This document shows, one piece after another, positions 60,785 through 64,000 of a stretch of DNA of 64,000 nucleotides; the first letter of the stretch is position 1, and every line of letters starts with the position of its first letter. The translations under genes and the position numbers were made by a program. Location: contig JASBVF010000010.1 of assembly GCA_030147525.1 (NCBI GenBank), positions 1-64,000 on the forward strand. Direction: 5' to 3'. The notes beneath the pieces are model-generated. The model ran no database searches and was not told where the DNA came from. It saw only the letters and a list, made by a program, of their open reading frames with translations. Source of the stretch: Bacteroidota bacterium (GTDB taxonomy: Bacteria > Bacteroidota > Bacteroidia > Chitinophagales > Saprospiraceae).

Positions 60785-61255
60785 ATGAAAATCTGCAAGC
60801 TTGTCACGGTCCTGTTTTTATCCGTTTTTCCCTTGTTTCTTTTTGGTCAAAACCTTGAACTGCAACCAATTGAAAAAGATACCTCGCTCGCCCGTGAACT
60901 CGGCGCCGACGATTATGGCATGCGCCAGTACGTCATGGCCTTCCTGAAAGCAGGCCCCAACCGCAGCCAAAGCCAGGAGGAAGCAATGAAACTGCAAAAA
61001 GCCCACCTCGATAACATTACCCGCATGGCGAATGAAGGCATGCTCGTACTTGCCGGTCCGTTTCTCGACGATGGCGAGATTCGAGGTATTTACATTTTTG
61101 ATGTAAAAACCATAGAAGAAGCCCGTGCGCTGACGGAAACTGACCCTGCCATTCAGGCTGGACGGCTGGTGATGGAACTTCATCCGTGGTACGGCTCCGC
61201 TGCGCTGATGAAAGTGAATGAAATCCACAATCGCCTGCCTGCCAAGGATTTTTAA
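60785..61255 (+). CDS. Secreted YciI-like protein
   Basis: 156 residues with a signal peptide (VTVLFLSVFPLFLFGQ). The mature part is a YciI-like ferredoxin-fold domain (YVMAFLKAGPNRSQSQEEAM, AHLDNITRMANEGMLVLAGPF, GIYIFDVKTIEEARAL, with the closing PWYG). Export is unusual for YciI proteins, which are mostly cytoplasmic. Function is unknown. A bidirectional terminator follows. Confidence 0.88.
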   Translation: MKICKLVTVLFLSVFPLFLFGQNLELQPIEKDTSLARELGADDYGMRQYVMAFLKAGPNRSQSQEEAMKLQKAHLDNITRMANEGMLVLAGPFLDDGEIRGIYIFDVKTIEEARALTETDPAIQAGRLVMELHPWYGSAALMKVNEIHNRLPAKDF

Positions 61256-61261
61256 AATAAA

Positions 61262-61290
61262 AAAGCCCGGACTGTCAAAGCCCGGGCTTT
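61262..61290. terminator. Bidirectional terminator
   Basis: AAAGCCCGG (61262-61270) pairs with CCGGGCTTT (61282-61290) across an 11-nt loop, with A-rich and T-rich flanks. It serves the YciI-like gene and the convergent gene ending at 61329. A TGCCTAC-type tandem repeat follows to about 61321. Confidence 0.88.
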
Positions 61291-61328
61291 CTGCCTACTC
61301 GCCTACATGCATACTGCCTACTTTAAAA

Positions 61329-62618
61329 TCAAGTTTTCCGCTCTTTTTTCCTTGCAGCCGGAAACAGAACGTTGTTCAGGATCAGCCGGTAGCCGGGAGA
61401 GTTCGGGTGCAGATTCAGATCGGTATCGGGATCGTTGACATAATGGCGGTAGTCCTCCGGATCGTGACCGCCGTAGAAGGTGAAAAATCCCTGGCCGTAA
61501 GGGCTGTGGATGTAGCGGGCCTCTTTGAGCGGTTTCGTTTCACCCATAATGAGGACGTTGGACTTGATCACCTCTTTTCTGAAAGCCGTCGTTTGTCCCA
61601 TAAAACCTTTCACTGTGCGGGTATGGTTCTGCGTGAGCATGGTCGGAACGGGGTCCCATTTTGCAGAGAAATCGAACAGGGTGAAATAGTCCTGCTCGGG
61701 GTCAATGTTTCGGCCGTAGTGGTTGTCGATGGTTGAAAATTCGTATTCGAGCGGGTTTTTGACCAACTCGTAATTTTCGAACGCAAAAGTTCGGGTAAAG
61801 TCGAGTTTGCTTTGGGCGTTGGGGTCGGGCGCATCGCCATCGTAGTATTTATCGCAAATGTCGATACCGTCGGCGGAGAGAGAAATGTCGTAGGTGTCCG
61901 TTGCGGAGCACATGGCAAACATGAAGCCGCCGCCCACAACGTATTCCTTGATTCTTTTGGCGACCGCCAATTTCAGCTGGGATACTTTTTTGAAACCATT
62001 TCTGGCAGCCATTTCCTCCAGCAGCCGCTGGTTTTCACGATACCATTCCTGGGTATGGTAGCCAGCGTAGAACTTGCCGTATTGTCCGGTGAAATCTTCG
62101 TGGTGAAGGTGGAGCCAGTCGTATTCGGTCAGTTTGTCAGCCAGCACCTCTTCGTCATAAATTTTATCGAAAGGAATTTCAGCATAGGTCAGCACCAGCG
62201 TTACGGCGTCGTCCCAGGGCTGAATTTCGTCGCCTCGTTGGCTTTTGAAATTTTCAGTGGGTGTGTACACGGCGATTTTTGGCGCTTTTTCCAGTTTGAT
62301 AGCGTCCATGTTGACTTCCGGCTGGGCTATTTCATTCAGAATTTTATTGAAAGCTGCATCGGGGATGATTTCAAAACTGACTCCCCGGACCTTGCATTCA
62401 TTTTCAAAAATCGTGGTGTGGGGGAAGGCGAAACTTCCGCCACGGTAGTTGAGCAGCCACCAGGCTTCGATGTTGTTGTTGAGTACCCAGTAGGTTACAC
62501 CGTAGGCTTTCAGGTGATTGCGCTGCTCAAGATCCATGGGCAGGACCATGAATGCAGCTTTTACCTGGAAAGCCAGGACAAGAAAAAGCGAAAATGTCAG
62601 TAGTGATTTCTTAAACAT
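61329..62618 (-). CDS. Secreted protein of the family often annotated 'asparagine synthetase B'
   Basis: 429 residues with a signal peptide (LLTFSLFLVLAFQVKA). Motifs include LKAYGVTYWVLNNNIEAWWL, NYRGGSFAFPH, DWLHLHHEDFTGQYG, VVGGGFMFAMCSATD and GQGFFTFYGGHDPEDY. Databases often call Bacteroidota relatives asparagine synthetase B, but neither the N-terminal nucleophile Cys2 glutaminase nor the AMP-forming PP-loop is present, so that name should not be trusted. The G-G-H near the end and the alternating pattern suggest a class-I-amidotransferase/ThuA-like fold. Function is unknown. Confidence 0.82.
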   Translation of the reverse strand: MFKKSLLTFSLFLVLAFQVKAAFMVLPMDLEQRNHLKAYGVTYWVLNNNIEAWWLLNYRGGSFAFPHTTIFENECKVRGVSFEIIPDAAFNKILNEIAQPEVNMDAIKLEKAPKIAVYTPTENFKSQRGDEIQPWDDAVTLVLTYAEIPFDKIYDEEVLADKLTEYDWLHLHHEDFTGQYGKFYAGYHTQEWYRENQRLLEEMAARNGFKKVSQLKLAVAKRIKEYVVGGGFMFAMCSATDTYDISLSADGIDICDKYYDGDAPDPNAQSKLDFTRTFAFENYELVKNPLEYEFSTIDNHYGRNIDPEQDYFTLFDFSAKWDPVPTMLTQNHTRTVKGFMGQTTAFRKEVIKSNVLIMGETKPLKEARYIHSPYGQGFFTFYGGHDPEDYRHYVNDPDTDLNLHPNSPGYRLILNNVLFPAARKKERKT

Positions 62619-62996
62619 GATGCGTGCGTTTATTAATTCAGAACGGTTAAACGATGGTTATCGGATTAAATTGGAATAAAGCCGGAACTTCCCTGCTGTT
62701 TGGGCAGCAGTATATATAAAAACGGAAAATTAAAATGCAGATTGCCGGGCAAAGGTTGAGGTTGTACGATCATTCCTTGCAAAAAGTTTGCAAAAAAGGC
62801 AACGAGACTAACCTATTCCCGTTCTTTTATGTTTTGAACCTGTTTTTAGTCAATTTTAAATAACCGCCGGTTTTTAGAAATTTGCGCCGGTTTTATCAAT
62901 CAAAATCAAAAGCGTTGCCAGTTTATCGCCCGACTGCTCTTTCAATCAGCCCGGCATCTGAAAACTGCCAACAGCCCGATACTCACTGCCCAAATA
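62619..62996. other. Divergent intergenic region
   Basis: 378 bp between the gene starting at 62618 (minus) and the gene starting at 62997 (plus). It should hold both promoters. I see no copy of the composite element, no hairpin and no credible small gene. Confidence 0.4.
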
Positions 62997-64000
62997 ATGG
63001 AAAGTCTTAGTTTTCAATATCCTTCCTGGTACATTCTGCTCTGCGTTCTACTCGGTCTTGCTTACGCAATGGCGCTGTATTTTAAAGACAAAACCTTCAT
63101 CGAACAGTCCCCGTGGTTGAACAAAGGGCTTGGAGTAATCCGCTTTCTGGCGGCTACTTTGCTGGCCATTTTGCTGTTGCAGCCGCTGCTCAAATCACTT
63201 TTCACGGACACGAAAAAGCCGGTCGTAGTACTGGCACAGGATCAGTCTGAGTCAGTGGGAGAGGTTTTGCAAGGTGAAGTTTTAGAAAACTACCAAACGG
63301 CCTGGCAAGGCCTGAAAGACAAGTTGAGCGAGAAATACGAGGTAAAAGAATTTGCCTTTGGCAGCGAGGTGAGAGAAGGGGTGAATTTTGAAATGACGGA
63401 CAAAATTTCCAACCTCTCCTCCGTGGTGCAAGAGGTGAGCGATCTCTACGGCAATCAAAACCTCGGTGCTGTGGTCATGGCAACCGACGGGATTTACAAC
63501 GAAGGCAGCAATCCGCTTTACGTCGGAACGAAATTGAATGCTCCTGTTTTCACTGTAGCATTGGGCGACACGGTGCAGAAAAAAGACCTCGTGCTAAAAC
63601 GGGTGTTTCACAATAAAATCGCCTACCTGGGGGATAAATTCAGCGTGCAGGTAGACCTGGCGGCCCGGAATTTTGCCGGCGCCACGACCACGCTGACGGT
63701 CGCAAAAGTTGATGGCAGCAACGTGCGCAACCTCCAGCAAATACCGGTAACGATCAATCAAAACGACTTTTTTAATACCCGTGAAATCATTTTGGATGCC
63801 AGCGAAGCGGGTGTTCAGCGTTATCGAATTTCATTGAGCCCTGTCAACGGCGAAGTGACAACGGCGAACAATAGCAAAGATTTTTTCGTGGACATACTCG
63901 ATGCCCGGCAGAAACTGCTGATCGTCGCCAATGCACCGCATCCTGATGTTTCGGCGCTGAAACAGACGCTGGAACGTAACAAAAATTACCAGATCACGAC
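62997..64000 (+). CDS. Membrane protein with VWA-like region, partial (cut by right edge)
   Basis: ATG at 62997, then 334 codons open to the window edge. It starts MESLSFQYPSWYILLCVLLG with two transmembrane segments (about 9-27 and 44-65) and then VVVLAQDQSESV, followed by GAVVMATDGIYNEGSNPLY. This is the pattern of a von Willebrand-type A domain as in Bacteroidota membrane proteins related to BatA/BatB, where the MIDAS motif is altered (DQSES instead of DxSxS). Function is unknown and the C-terminus is missing. Confidence 0.75.
   Translation, partial: MESLSFQYPSWYILLCVLLGLAYAMALYFKDKTFIEQSPWLNKGLGVIRFLAATLLAILLLQPLLKSLFTDTKKPVVVLAQDQSESVGEVLQGEVLENYQTAWQGLKDKLSEKYEVKEFAFGSEVREGVNFEMTDKISNLSSVVQEVSDLYGNQNLGAVVMATDGIYNEGSNPLYVGTKLNAPVFTVALGDTVQKKDLVLKRVFHNKIAYLGDKFSVQVDLAARNFAGATTTLTVAKVDGSNVRNLQQIPVTINQNDFFNTREIILDASEAGVQRYRISLSPVNGEVTTANNSKDFFVDILDARQKLLIVANAPHPDVSALKQTLERNKNYQIT

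Overview
The window is chromosomal DNA from a member of the Bacteroidota, most likely Saprospiria-like (Lewinella/Haliscomenobacter relatives); this is inferred, not proven. The pointers are type IX secretion (T9SS) sorting domains of both type A and type B, a PorP/SprF-family protein, Wza/Wzc-type export genes, the N-acetyl(or succinyl)ornithine carbamoyltransferase version of arginine synthesis, a mevalonate-pathway HMG-CoA synthase and a general lack of Shine-Dalgarno sequences. No rRNA, tRNA or CRISPR array was seen.

Layout. 1-76: start of an ISL3-like transposase cut by the left edge. 0.27-6.3 kb: a large hybrid sensor kinase, then a WecA/MraY-like phosphoglycosyl transferase and a DUF1972-type glycosyltransferase on the minus strand. 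6.4-28 kb: a surface and exopolysaccharide region with an NHL-repeat T9SS substrate, a PorP/SprF-OmpA fusion, Wza-like exporter, Wzc-like tyrosine autokinase, flippase, glycosyltransferase, a 2,619-residue T9SS adhesin-like protein, an O-antigen ligase/polymerase and an APH-fold kinase. 28-35.7 kb: SulP transporter, SGNH hydrolase, FAD oxidoreductase, HMG-CoA synthase, WbqC-like protein and a GNAT acetyltransferase. 35.8-41.1 kb: a protein joining an effector-associated-like helical domain to a TonB C-terminal domain, a dynamin-like GTPase and a ceramidase-like enzyme. 41.1-54.4 kb, mostly minus strand: methionine genes (metX, metZ) and a nearly complete arginine operon (GNAT, argG, argC, argD, argF', argB, M20 deacylase, argH, then osmC), interrupted by a small HNH-nuclease gene pair on the opposite strand. 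54.8-64 kb: Sua5, cytidine deaminase, saccharopine dehydrogenase-like protein, sulfotransferase, a second flippase, a YciI-like protein, a secreted 'asparagine synthetase B'-annotated family member and the start of a membrane protein cut by the right edge.

The strongest unexplained signal is a composite regulatory element present five times between 6.4 and 25.4 kb. It consists of a TTCCC-N5-GGGAA inverted repeat, a CTGAAAATCAG-like palindrome whose centre lies 43 (once 44) bp further on, and a TTGGCATG-like box 19-30 bp beyond that, with a start codon 39-53 bp after the box. Every copy precedes a surface-polysaccharide or T9SS transcription unit, and one copy faces the opposite way, so it looks like a dedicated regulon.

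The second signal is a family of intergenic hairpins built from degenerate 7-10-nt tandem units. One of them (44186-44713) has 51-53-nt near-perfect inverted repeats around a GxxExxY nuclease-like gene, and a gene-less relative lies 3.6 kb away inside the arginine operon. The pair resembles an autonomous element and its MITE/REPIN-like derivative. Further points are an in-frame simple-repeat insertion in argF', a single nonsense codon in the HNH nuclease gene, and a possible structured RNA upstream of sua5.
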